64,000 bases of DNA from Burkholderia sp. Ax-1724. Lineage in GTDB: Bacteria; Pseudomonadota; Gammaproteobacteria; Burkholderiales; Burkholderiaceae. The stretch lies in NCBI RefSeq assembly GCF_011752995.1, contig NZ_VWWL01000012.1:62001-126000 (forward strand), written 5' to 3'. The translations under genes and the position numbers were made by a program. Shown piece by piece: positions 11,103 through 17,750 of the stretch (the first letter of the stretch is position 1; each line of letters starts with the position of its first letter). A model generated the notes under the pieces. It did no database searches, had not been told where the DNA came from, and saw nothing but the letters and a program-made list of their open reading frames with translations.

Positions 11103-11524
11103 AGTCTTCGGTGATCGACACACCAAGAATCTGGTGGGTAGTACTGGGATCGAACCAGTGACCCCTGCCGTGTGAAGGCAGCTTGCCAGTGGTCGGCGGC
11201 TTGTGCGGTTTTAGGCGTCAGCATCGAAAAGATCGCGAGTCCAAGGATCACGGTCGCGGCTACCCCGGCCGCGCGTAGGTTTCCCAAGGCGCGTGCCCAG
11301 ACTGACGCGTTCTTTTCGTCGATCGCCTGCTCGATCTCAGCGAGTGTTTCGAACGGTGGTAATCCTGCCATCTCAGCAAGGCGCATGATCTGCGCTGGGT
11401 CGGGCCTGCGACCGCCCTTGCGCCAGTTGGACAGGCGCGATTGTTCAATGCCCAGTTGGTTAGCAACGGCGCCCAGTGAGCCTTGTTTGCGCTTTGCGGC
11501 GTCGAGCAATTCGCTAATCGTCAT
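11093..11524 (-). CDS. Putative phage repressor, HTH plus transmembrane segment, running through attL
   Basis: A 143-residue protein with a Cro/CI-like helix-turn-helix at about residues 15-50 (GAVANQLGIEQSRLSNWRKGG) and a membrane helix at about 86-102 (AAGVAATVILGLAIFSM). HTH proteins with one membrane span of this kind are common near the end of inovirus genomes and are thought to regulate the phage. A ribosome site (AAGAGG) precedes the ATG. Codons 115-122 lie in the 24-bp att core and codons 123-143 are host DNA, namely the tRNA-Val 3' half and its terminator. In the reconstructed circular phage the frame would continue for 34 different residues to a stop at 20740-20742, giving 156 residues. 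DNA-binding function is inferred. Confidence 0.7.
   Translation of the reverse strand: MTISELLDAAKRKQGSLGAVANQLGIEQSRLSNWRKGGRRPDPAQIMRLAEMAGLPPFETLAEIEQAIDEKNASVWARALGNLRAAGVAATVILGLAIFSMLTPKTAQAADHWQAAFTRQGSLVRSQYYPPDSWCVDHRRLKG
11132..11181 (-). pseudogene. Displaced 3' half of host tRNA-Val (attL side)
   Basis: This matches the anticodon arm, T arm, acceptor strand and CCA of the intact tRNA-Val at 20818-20892. It differs at compensating positions of the T stem: ACTGG/CCAGT here, ACAGG/CCTGT there. It is therefore a true tRNA half, not a decayed copy. The identical 24-bp block with the right end is 11158-11181. It is the original host 3' half pushed away by phage insertion. Confidence 0.8.
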
Positions 11525-11553
11525 AACTTTGCCTCTTGACAGATTTGCCAGTC

Positions 11554-11602
11554 TGTATAAATAATCGCACCGGACTTTGACAAAACGGCAAATTTTTGCC
11601 GT
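11554..11602 (-). promoter_or_regulatory. Putative repressor promoter with an 18-bp palindromic operator
   Basis: On the minus strand, TTGTCA (11578-11583), 18 bp, then TATACA (11554-11559) forms a plausible sigma-70 promoter 30 bp before the regulator ATG. Next to the -35 lies a perfect palindrome ACGGCAAA-TT-TTTGCCGT at 11585-11602, a natural operator for a dimeric HTH protein. On the plus strand, TTGACA at 11536-11541 with AATAAT at 11560-11565 (18-bp spacing) could be an opposing promoter. Confidence 0.5.
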
Positions 11603-11642
11603 ATGCGTTAAGTCGGCAGTCTATCAGTACCGCATAAAAGGT

Positions 11643-11667
11643 AAACCCCGAATTTCGTCGGGGTTTT
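11643..11667. terminator. Bidirectional terminator between regulator promoter and small genes
   Basis: A 9-bp perfect stem AAACCCCGA / TCGGGGTTT with a 6-nt loop and T run. It would isolate the regulator promoter from leftward transcription coming from 11744-11926. A second imperfect stem (11696-11706 / 11716-11726, one mismatch) lies just upstream and could be a packaging or structural element. Confidence 0.6.
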
Positions 11668-11743
11668 GAAAGATTTGCAAGGAAGTGTTAGGGCGACGGG
11701 GCGTAGTTGTGGCGACTAGGCCCCGTGTGTGACGGTGGTGCGG

Positions 11744-11926
11744 TTAGCGGTTCTGGCGATTTCGCTTGTTTCGTCCGCGTCGGGCGGCAGTTTTCAGGTC
11801 GAAATAGGTCTTGGCGATTACCAGGGCGACAACGAACAGGGCAAAGAGCCAGTGTTGTTCGATTATGCCTAGTACGTTCGTGAGGATCAGGTTGGGAAAG
11901 TTAGCTAGTGGGTTTTGAGGGTTCAT
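11744..11926 (-). CDS. Small single-span membrane protein (phage)
   Basis: A 60-residue frame with one membrane helix (HWLFALFVVALVIAKTYF) and a basic Arg/Lys/Asn tail. Function unknown. The ATG at 11926 lies back-to-back with the plus-strand ATG at 11927 in a CATATG palindrome, and its ribosome site is weak, so it may not be translated. A longer reading from 11968 is possible. Confidence 0.4.
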   Translation of the reverse strand: MNPQNPLANFPNLILTNVLGIIEQHWLFALFVVALVIAKTYFDLKTAARRGRNKRNRQNR

Positions 11927-12124
11927 ATGTCGATCTTGATTCGTGACCTTGGTTCGGTTTCGGTGCATGACGCGATGGTGGTGCTGGTGCCTTGCGTCGT
12001 GGGGCTTCAGTTGTTTACGGCATTTCTCGGCGGTTTCTTTGCGTTGCTGGTGCGGGATTGCTGGGTGCGGTTGCTGGGTTGGGTGGAATCTCGTGCGGCT
12101 CGTGAGCGGGGAAGTAATGGCTAA
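11927..12124 (+). CDS. Small phage membrane protein
   Basis: A 65-residue protein with one or two hydrophobic stretches (AMVVLVPCVVGLQLFTAFL and GGFFALLV) and a charged C-terminus. A GAGGG ribosome site lies 5 nt before the ATG. It overlaps the next frame by 8 bp, suggesting translational coupling. It is the first plus-strand gene of the phage block; function unknown. Confidence 0.5.
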   Translation: MSILIRDLGSVSVHDAMVVLVPCVVGLQLFTAFLGGFFALLVRDCWVRLLGWVESRAARERGSNG

Positions 12125-12311
12125 ATGCAGCGCTGACTATGTGACGCCTGACATTTGGACCGGTCAGGTAACTGAGCCGGTTGTCTCGAGAGCGACAGAG
12201 GTTCGCCGTCGTGAGTGGCTGTGTGTGTCAGTAGAAGTGGTGGATGAGTTGTGTGAGTGGTGTGGCGTGGATCGCAAGGGCGGCTGTGGTGCCTGTAGTG
12301 ATCTGAAGTAG
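12117..12311 (+). CDS. Cysteine-rich 64-residue phage protein
   Basis: A soluble small protein with Cys at residues 4, 36, 46, 49, 57 and 60. The last four form CEWC...CGAC, two CxxC pairs eight residues apart, which suggests a zinc ribbon or knuckle. The ATG follows GGGGAAGTA and overlaps the stop of the previous gene. It sits just before the ssDNA-binding protein, so a role in replication or expression control is possible but not shown. Confidence 0.5.
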   Translation: MAKCSADYVTPDIWTGQVTEPVVSRATEVRRREWLCVSVEVVDELCEWCGVDRKGGCGACSDLK

Positions 12312-12396
12312 CTGGTGCGGCATCTGCCGGTGTGTCCGGCGTTCAATCAAAGTGAATCGACTACGTGTAGTAGTCCTAATCTGGAGTAGATGAAAA

Positions 12397-12735
12397 ATGG
12401 CAAACGAAAAAATCCGTGTTCTGAAGATCGATAACGAAAAGATCACGAGCAAGAAAACCGGTCAGGTGCGTGACATGCGCGTGTTGCATTGCTTCGTGGA
12501 GTCCAGCTATCAGGACCCGGAATCGGGCGAGCTGGTGGACGGCTCGTTCGTGGCGAAAACGTCGCTGTTTGACGAAAAAATTCAGGTTGAGGCCGGTGGC
12601 GAGTATCTCGTCGAGTATCGCCTCGGTGAGGGTTACGGTCAGGACGCTGGGCGCATGGTGCCTCGCATTGTGTCCTGGGCTCCTGCTAACAAGCCCAAGC
12701 CTGTGGCGAAGCCGGGCGCTGGCGTCGGTGCGTAA
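12397..12735 (+). CDS. Phage single-stranded-DNA-binding protein (pV-like)
   Basis: A 112-residue basic protein whose position before the coat gene, size and beta-rich pattern (MANEKIRVLKIDNEKITSKKTG, then a compact domain and a Pro/Lys/Ala-rich tail KPKPVAKPGAG) fit the inovirus DNA-binding protein. That protein coats newly made plus strands and holds them for packaging. Sequence identity to coliphage gpV is too low for me to see by eye, so the call leans on context. A GGAG site lies 14-17 nt upstream. Confidence 0.65.
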   Translation: MANEKIRVLKIDNEKITSKKTGQVRDMRVLHCFVESSYQDPESGELVDGSFVAKTSLFDEKIQVEAGGEYLVEYRLGEGYGQDAGRMVPRIVSWAPANKPKPVAKPGAGVGA

Positions 12736-12739
12736 GGCG

Positions 12740-12880
12740 ATGGTGGCTCGATGCGGTTGTCAGGGCTGCGTGTGGTCTCGCGTGTGGCACGACCGGCTTA
12801 TTGCTGGTGTGGCTCGCGGTGACTGTGTGTTGATCGCGTCGAGTCTTGTAAGGCTGGGCGGACTGTGTGGGGTGTGGTGA
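12740..12880 (+). CDS. Possible 46-residue phage peptide
   Basis: A short frame with five Cys in the first 30 residues region and a hydrophobic C-terminal half. Its TGA overlaps the ATG of the next gene (TGATG at 12878-12882), the pattern of translational coupling. It starts 4 nt after the stop of the ssDNA-binding protein. No homologue recognised; it could be just a spacer. Confidence 0.35.
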   Translation: MVARCGCQGCVWSRVWHDRLIAGVARGDCVLIASSLVRLGGLCGVW

Positions 12881-13059
12881 TGCAGAGTCTTCCACTGGAT
12901 TCAGTCGAGCAGATTGCAGGACAGCTAACGTTTCTGAACGTGATGCTGTTCGTGTATCTGGTCTGTAAGGGTGTCGGATATGCGTCTGCGGTGCTGGCGC
13001 GGCGCGATCCGCCAAAGAAGTTGATCCGTTCGAATCTGGCCCGGTCGGACGAATCCTAA
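12880..13059 (+). CDS. Small single-span phage membrane protein
   Basis: A 59-residue protein with one membrane helix (LTFLNVMLFVYLVCKGVGYASAVL) and a basic C-terminus. It lies directly before the major coat gene, a position often taken by small structural or assembly proteins in inoviruses. Function unproven. Confidence 0.5.
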   Translation: MQSLPLDSVEQIAGQLTFLNVMLFVYLVCKGVGYASAVLARRDPPKKLIRSNLARSDES

Positions 13060-13088
13060 TCGGTGGGCTAAATCAGGGAGTAAAAAAA

Positions 13089-13319
13089 ATGTTTGCAATG
13101 TTGAAGAGTGCGAAGCGTGCTGCGGTTGGTGCGGCGGTTGCGGTTGCGTCGGCTGGTGCTTTCGCGCAAACCTCGGGTTCCCCGGCGTTCGATCCGTCGC
13201 CGATTACCTCGTCGATTGACAGCGTGGTGCCGGCGCTGGTGTCGGTCGGTGGTGCCGTTCTCGGCGCGGTGGCGGTGGCGTGGGGCATCAAGATGGTTCG
13301 TACGTTCCTCGGTCGTTGA
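13089..13319 (+). CDS. Major coat protein precursor (pVIII-like)
   Basis: A 76-residue precursor with a textbook signal peptide (basic start, Ala/Val core, AFA cleavage site before Q28). The mature protein of about 49 residues has an acidic N-terminal region, a membrane helix (ALVSVGGAVLGAVAVAWGI) and a basic end (KMVRTFLGR). This is the architecture of filamentous-phage coat proteins, which wait in the inner membrane and then wrap the ssDNA through their basic ends. A strong terminator follows at 13345, as expected for the most highly expressed gene. Confidence 0.85.
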   Translation: MFAMLKSAKRAAVGAAVAVASAGAFAQTSGSPAFDPSPITSSIDSVVPALVSVGGAVLGAVAVAWGIKMVRTFLGR

Positions 13320-13344
13320 TGTTCGGGGGATGACCTGACGGTTC

Positions 13345-13377
13345 GCGACGCTTTCCTTGTGGGGAGCGTCGCTTTTT
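13345..13377 (+). terminator. Terminator after the major coat gene
   Basis: Stem GCGACGCT / AGCGTCGC followed by TTTTT. Filamentous phages typically have a central terminator right after gene VIII, separating abundant coat mRNA from low-level assembly genes. Confidence 0.88.
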
Positions 13378-13393
13378 CGTTTACGGGGCGGGT

Positions 13394-13666
13394 ATGAGTG
13401 CAGGGCTCGATGTGGTGGTGTGCGCTCCGGCGTCGGGCGCTGCGGCGGGGTCGGTGCTGGCCGGGGGTGCGGCGGTGTCGTGTGTGATGGGTGACGGGAC
13501 GGCGGGCCAGTTGTCGGTAATGCGGCTGGATTTGATGGATACGGGCTCAGGTGGCGATGGTTCGGGCGCGGGGCTGGCGATTGGTGGTGCGGTGTTAGGT
13601 GTGCTGGCGGTGGCGTGGGGGCTGCGTCATCTGCGCGATTTTATTGCGGGTTCAGCGGGGGAATAG
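13394..13666 (+). CDS. Second coat-like protein, paralogue of the major coat
   Basis: A 90-residue protein whose C-terminal membrane segment (GLAIGGAVLGVLAVAWGLRHLRDFI) closely matches that of the major coat protein (VSVGGAVLGAVAVAWGIKMVRTFL). The N-terminal half is Gly/Ala-rich with two Cys and no clear cleaved signal. It may be a minor virion protein or a specialised end cap. It starts a new transcription block after the terminator. Confidence 0.6.
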   Translation: MSAGLDVVVCAPASGAAAGSVLAGGAAVSCVMGDGTAGQLSVMRLDLMDTGSGGDGSGAGLAIGGAVLGVLAVAWGLRHLRDFIAGSAGE

Positions 13667-13667
13667 C

Positions 13668-13739
13668 GTGGGCTACTGGATCGAACTGGTGATAGTGGTG
13701 GCGACGTGCTACGGCGCGGGAATGATTCTTTTCGGTTGA
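13668..13739 (+). CDS. 23-residue hydrophobic peptide, pVII/pIX-like
   Basis: A GTG-started frame, MGYWIELVIVVATCYGAGMILFG, too short for routine gene finding (shown as two parts: MGYWIELVIVVA then TCYGAGMILFG). A GGGGGA ribosome site sits just upstream and it fills the space between two phage genes. Ff phages encode 32-33-residue hydrophobic proteins pVII and pIX at the virion tip in this neighbourhood, before gene III. Function is inferred from size, hydrophobicity and place. Confidence 0.5.
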   Translation: MGYWIELVIVVATCYGAGMILFG

Positions 13740-13754
13740 CTTACGGGGTGACAC

Positions 13755-15209
13755 GTGGGATTCGGCGTGCGGTTTGGTTCGTTCATTCTGTCCTGTGGCG
13801 TGCTGCTGTTCGGCATCCTGTTCACTGCGCCTCATGACGTTGTTTATGCGCGGGCATTGGCTGCTGGCGGCGGTCCTTCGGTTGGGGAAGTGATTGCTGA
13901 GATTGCGGCGAAAAAGATTGCTGATCTTGGCTTTACCTCTGCTGAGCAGTCGGTTATTGCGGCGACGTATGCCGCCATGTCGAATGTCGCTGAGGCGGCG
14001 GGTGCGTCTGCGTGGCTAGGCGTGCTCGGAAAAGTGGCTGGTCCGCTCGGGTTTCTGCTTGAGCCTACGCCGCTTGGTAAGGATACGTTGACGGCGTGGC
14101 AATTGAACCATGACGGGACGGTTTCGGTGTCGCATGTGACGCCAGGTACGTCGGGTGGCGGGAGTGCCAGTCCGTTTTCTCCCTTGCAGTCAGGGGCGCC
14201 GTATTTTTGTGTAATTGGTGGTCAGGGTAGTTGTGCCGCGTTTTACGGCTCATCGGCTGAGGCGCTTTTGCAGGAATCCATGCAGCAGCAATCGGATAAT
14301 CCGGTTGTTGATGGGGTTTCGTCAAATGGCTGTGACGTTGATAGTAACGGCAGTGGATCGTGTTCCTATACGGTGGTGAGCCGGTTCACGCCTGCTGCTG
14401 GCACGGTTCAGACTCTGAAGGTGGGGAGGATTTCGGACGGTAATGGGTTTCCGTTTGGGAGTTGTGATTCGGGTATGTATGTGGATGGTGGTGGCGGGTG
14501 TGTCGCATATGAGGTGACGAAGTCTCTTCCTCCGGTCGATGAGTCTGTGTCGTCGGCTATCTCTGCGATTCCTTCGTCCGATCTGGATGCGTCGTTGAGT
14601 CCGGATATCGTTGCGGCTTTGGCTGACGCGTTGTGGCAGCAGGCTTCTGCGCAACCGGGTTATAGCGGTATTCCGTACCCTGCTTCGAACCCGATAACGT
14701 CTGCGGATGCGGGGGCTGTTCAGAGTGCGAGTCCTTCTGGCTGGCCGGGTGTCGGTAGTGTGGCCTCTCCGGCGACTGCGCCTTCGGGTGCCAGTAGTCC
14801 GTTTCAGATTCCTTCGCCTTCTGCGAGCACCGACCCGGGTACCGGTACTGGTACCGATCCGGGTACAGGCAGTGGTACCGATCCGGGAACCGGTGGTGAT
14901 TCGGGATCGCCTCCGTCGGATACGCCCGATCTTTGTCAGCTTGATCCGTCGATCATTGCGTGTCAGCAGCCTGGCTCTGCAACGGCGCCAACGTTGCCTT
15001 CGAGCGGCGCAACGGTTTCGGTTACGCCCGTCACGGTTGGCGCTTCGAATGGCGTATGTCCTTCGCCAGTGAATGTCTCTGTGCTCGGTATCGATCTGTC
15101 GTTCTCCTATCAGCCTGAGTGCGATTTCATGTCGCGCGTTCGTCCGTTCATTCTGGCGACGTGCGGGATTATTGCGGCGTTGGTTTTCGGTGCGGGGCTT
15201 AAATCATGA
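13755..15209 (+). CDS. Minor coat/adsorption protein (pIII-like, TspB-type)
   Basis: A 484-residue secreted protein: signal peptide (about residues 1-33, FILSCGVLLFGILFT core), a large extracellular domain, a Gly/Thr/Asp/Pro linker of repeated DPGTG units near 359-380, a small Cys-containing C-domain and a C-terminal membrane anchor (FILATCGIIAALVFGAGL). This is the plan of pIII, which binds the host pilus and receptor and closes the virion. Homologues in beta-proteobacterial inoviruses are often annotated as TspB C-terminal-domain proteins. The start is GTG. The end overlaps pVI by 4 nt. Confidence 0.75.
   Translation: MGFGVRFGSFILSCGVLLFGILFTAPHDVVYARALAAGGGPSVGEVIAEIAAKKIADLGFTSAEQSVIAATYAAMSNVAEAAGASAWLGVLGKVAGPLGFLLEPTPLGKDTLTAWQLNHDGTVSVSHVTPGTSGGGSASPFSPLQSGAPYFCVIGGQGSCAAFYGSSAEALLQESMQQQSDNPVVDGVSSNGCDVDSNGSGSCSYTVVSRFTPAAGTVQTLKVGRISDGNGFPFGSCDSGMYVDGGGGCVAYEVTKSLPPVDESVSSAISAIPSSDLDASLSPDIVAALADALWQQASAQPGYSGIPYPASNPITSADAGAVQSASPSGWPGVGSVASPATAPSGASSPFQIPSPSASTDPGTGTGTDPGTGSGTDPGTGGDSGSPPSDTPDLCQLDPSIIACQQPGSATAPTLPSSGATVSVTPVTVGASNGVCPSPVNVSVLGIDLSFSYQPECDFMSRVRPFILATCGIIAALVFGAGLKS
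14829..14903 (+). repeat. Tandem repeat encoding the DPGTG linker
   Basis: Three imperfect 24-bp units built on GACCCGGGTACCGGTACTGG and variants code for DPGTGTGT, DPGTGSGT and DPGTGGDS. Such glycine-rich linkers separate domains in pIII proteins and vary in copy number. Confidence 0.7.
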
Positions 15210-15487
15210 CCGGTCTGGCTGCGTGGTTGATGTCTCTTGCGGGGCCGTTGCTTCTGCAGGCGCTTGTGGCGCTCGGCGTGGGTGTCATGACGGTGGTGGG
15301 TTTCGATGCGGCGTTCAGTCAGCTCGTGAGCTGGATCACGACAGGCGTGTCGGGGCTGCCGTCCGATATGGCTAACGTGCTGGCAATCGGCGGTGTGTTC
15401 CAGGGTGTGTCCTACATCCTCGGCGCGGTGTCGGCGCGGGTTGCGCTAACGGGTATCTCTGCGGCCAAAAGGTTCTTTCTCAAATGA
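15206..15487 (+). CDS. Minor coat protein pVI (DUF2523-type)
   Basis: A 93-residue very hydrophobic protein with two or three helices (WLMSLAGPLLLQALVALGVGVMTVV, and VLAIGGVFQGVSYILGAV). It matches the DUF2523 family found between pIII and Zot in many inoviruses, which corresponds to pVI at the pIII end of the virion. Start and stop overlap its neighbours by 4 nt on each side. Confidence 0.75.
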   Translation: MTGLAAWLMSLAGPLLLQALVALGVGVMTVVGFDAAFSQLVSWITTGVSGLPSDMANVLAIGGVFQGVSYILGAVSARVALTGISAAKRFFLK

Positions 15488-16389
15488 TCACGTTGATAAC
15501 GGGTGTGCCAGGCAGTGGCAAGTCGCTCTATGCAATCTGGTCGCTATTGCCTGAGTTGAAGCGGGGGCGACGGCTGCTGGTCGATGGCGTGAAGGATCTG
15601 GCTATCGATCACGTCATGGTCGATGAGCCGTGGATCCGCGAGTGGCATAAGCATGTGGAGCCGAACGATATCGTGTTCATTGATGAGGTTCAGCGCATCT
15701 GGCCTCCGGTGTCGGTCAGCACGAAGCCGACTGAGGATATCGAGAAGCTGCACGTGCATCGTCATCTGGGCGTCGATTTCGTGCTGGTGACGCAGAATCC
15801 GCAGCGGATGAACAAGACGGTGCGCGATCTGGTCGGGCGGCACGTGCATGTGCGGCGCCTGTTCGGTATGAACCGGGCGATGCTTTACGAATGGGATTCG
15901 TGTCATAACGTCAGCAATCTGCGTGACGCGGTGAAAACTTCGTGGCGGTATCCGCGCGATGTGTTCAAGCTGTATACGAGTGCTGAGCTGCACACGAAGC
16001 CTAAAGCCGTGATTCCGAAGTCACTGTTTCTCGTGCCGGTTCTGACTGTGGCTACGGTTGTGCTTGGCTATTCGGGCTTCAGGATCATTCACGGTGGTTT
16101 TGGTCACGTTAATGCGTCGAAGTCGGGGGCGTCAGGGGCGTCCAGTTCGATGGGGGCGGCGGCTGCGCCGCTTGCGGGGTCTGCGGTGGCGTCGGATGAC
16201 TGGCGGGTTGCGGGGCGCTATGCGGATGGCGTTCGTGGATACGTCGTGCTGGTGAATGGTCGTGGCGCTTTGCGACTGGAAGACTCGGCGGGCTTCAAGG
16301 GCGATGGGGTGCTGACTTCGGGTGTGGTCGATGGTCGGCGGGTTGCGTCGTGGTCGGGTGCGTCGTCGGCCGTGGCGGTGTCGAAATGA
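15484..16389 (+). CDS. zot: Zonula occludens toxin-domain protein (pI assembly ATPase)
   Basis: A 301-residue ATPase with Walker A GVPGSGKS (7-14), Walker B IVFIDE (63-68) and the LVTQNP motif (101-106), followed by one membrane helix (about 181-197) and a periplasmic tail. Zot/pI proteins sit in the inner membrane, use ATP to drive virion extrusion and contact the secretin. It overlaps both neighbours by 4 nt and is followed by a phage-coded secretin, so the export machine looks complete. Confidence 0.9.
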   Translation: MITLITGVPGSGKSLYAIWSLLPELKRGRRLLVDGVKDLAIDHVMVDEPWIREWHKHVEPNDIVFIDEVQRIWPPVSVSTKPTEDIEKLHVHRHLGVDFVLVTQNPQRMNKTVRDLVGRHVHVRRLFGMNRAMLYEWDSCHNVSNLRDAVKTSWRYPRDVFKLYTSAELHTKPKAVIPKSLFLVPVLTVATVVLGYSGFRIIHGGFGHVNASKSGASGASSSMGAAAAPLAGSAVASDDWRVAGRYADGVRGYVVLVNGRGALRLEDSAGFKGDGVLTSGVVDGRRVASWSGASSAVAVSK

Positions 16390-17750
16390 GGCGGGCGGTT
16401 GTGGTGCTGCTGTGCTGCGTTTCGCTCGGCGCGCGGGCTGCTGGCGCGGATATTCCGACGTTGCCGCCGTTGCCTGCATCGGGCGTGGCTGCGCCGGTTG
16501 CGGTGCCGTCTGTCAAGCCGCTGCCGCACGTTCGTAACGGCGCGTTCGATCTGCGATTCGTGAACGTGGGGCAGGTGGTCGATCTGGTATACGGCGATGC
16601 GCTGCATATTCCGCATGTGATCGCGTCGGACGTGTTGCAGGATGATCGGGTGGTGTCGTTCCAGTTCGATAGCGGCAAGGGCGATCTGAAACAGTTCGTG
16701 CGGAATTTTCTGGATTCCGAAGGTTTTCAGGTCGTGACGCGGGACGGCGTGGATTACATCTCACGCAAGCCTGCCGATGTGGTGCCGATGGATCGTGAGA
16801 CATGGGTGTACAGGCCATTGCATCGGAGTGCGGCGTATCTGGAAAGTATGGTGAACCCGCTGTTCTCCGGTCGCGTGTCGATGCAGGCGCTGTCTGCCGC
16901 GGCTAATCCGTCGTCGGCGTCGGCGTCAGCCTCGATGCCGGTGGCTGCATCGGGCACGGCTGCCGCGCGGCCCCCCATGAGTTCAGTTACGCCTGTTGTA
17001 CAGCCTGGCGTTTCGGCGGGTGATCAGCTGGTGATCGTTGGTTCCGCTCGTGATGTGCGCGACGTTCGCCAGCTCGTGCCGCAGCTCGATACGGCGGTAG
17101 GTGAAGTCGTGGTGCGCGGCTGGGCCTATGAGGTTGACGATACGGACGGCAGTAATACCGGGTTCAGCATTGCCTCGAAGCTGCTGGGCGTTGGGCTCAA
17201 TGTGAGTTCGGGCGCAACGGCTGCGGACGTGAATGCGCTGCAGTTTGACGCGGGGCGGCTGTCGTTCGCGATTTCGGCGCTCAAGTCGGATTCACGGTTT
17301 CGCGAGCTGTCGTCGCCTAACGTGCGGTGCGTGTCGGGGCAGCAGGTCAGGCTCAATGTCGGTCAGCAGGTGCCAACCGTGTCGAGCGTGAGCTTTCAGG
17401 GGGCGAGCGGCACGCCTGTGCAGTCGATCGAGTATCAGGATGCGGGCGTGATCTTCAACGTGACGCCAACCGTTCTGAGCGACGTGATCCAGCTGAACAT
17501 CGATGAGGAGATTTCGAGCTTCGTGAACACGACAACGGGTGTCAGCGGCTCGCCCACGAAGAACACGCGCTCATTGCAGACGGTGGCCGACATGAAAGAC
17601 GGCGAGGTGATCGTGCTTGGCGGGCTGCTGCAGGATCAGGCTTCGCAAACCAAGAGCCACGAATGGTTCCTGCCGTCGCTTCTCGATGGTCGTACGACAT
17701 CCAAAGGGCATACAGAGGTCGTGCTTGTCCTGCAGGTGCAAAAGATTTAG
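16386..17750 (+). CDS. Phage secretin (pIV-like)
   Basis: A 454-residue outer-membrane channel protein: signal peptide (cut near AAGA/D), N-terminal N0-type domain (about 45-115, with the FDLRFVNVGQVVDLVYGDAL and QVVTRDGVDYISRKP parts), an Ala/Ser/Pro linker, and a C-terminal secretin domain (about 245-454) with VPTVSSVSFQGA, QYxDAGVIFNVTPTV-like and GEVIVLGGLLQDQ segments. It forms the gated pore through which virions leave. Many inoviruses lack one and borrow a host secretin; this one carries its own. It starts inside the zot stop (ATGA). Confidence 0.88.
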   Translation: MRRAVVVLLCCVSLGARAAGADIPTLPPLPASGVAAPVAVPSVKPLPHVRNGAFDLRFVNVGQVVDLVYGDALHIPHVIASDVLQDDRVVSFQFDSGKGDLKQFVRNFLDSEGFQVVTRDGVDYISRKPADVVPMDRETWVYRPLHRSAAYLESMVNPLFSGRVSMQALSAAANPSSASASASMPVAASGTAAARPPMSSVTPVVQPGVSAGDQLVIVGSARDVRDVRQLVPQLDTAVGEVVVRGWAYEVDDTDGSNTGFSIASKLLGVGLNVSSGATAADVNALQFDAGRLSFAISALKSDSRFRELSSPNVRCVSGQQVRLNVGQQVPTVSSVSFQGASGTPVQSIEYQDAGVIFNVTPTVLSDVIQLNIDEEISSFVNTTTGVSGSPTKNTRSLQTVADMKDGEVIVLGGLLQDQASQTKSHEWFLPSLLDGRTTSKGHTEVVLVLQVQKI

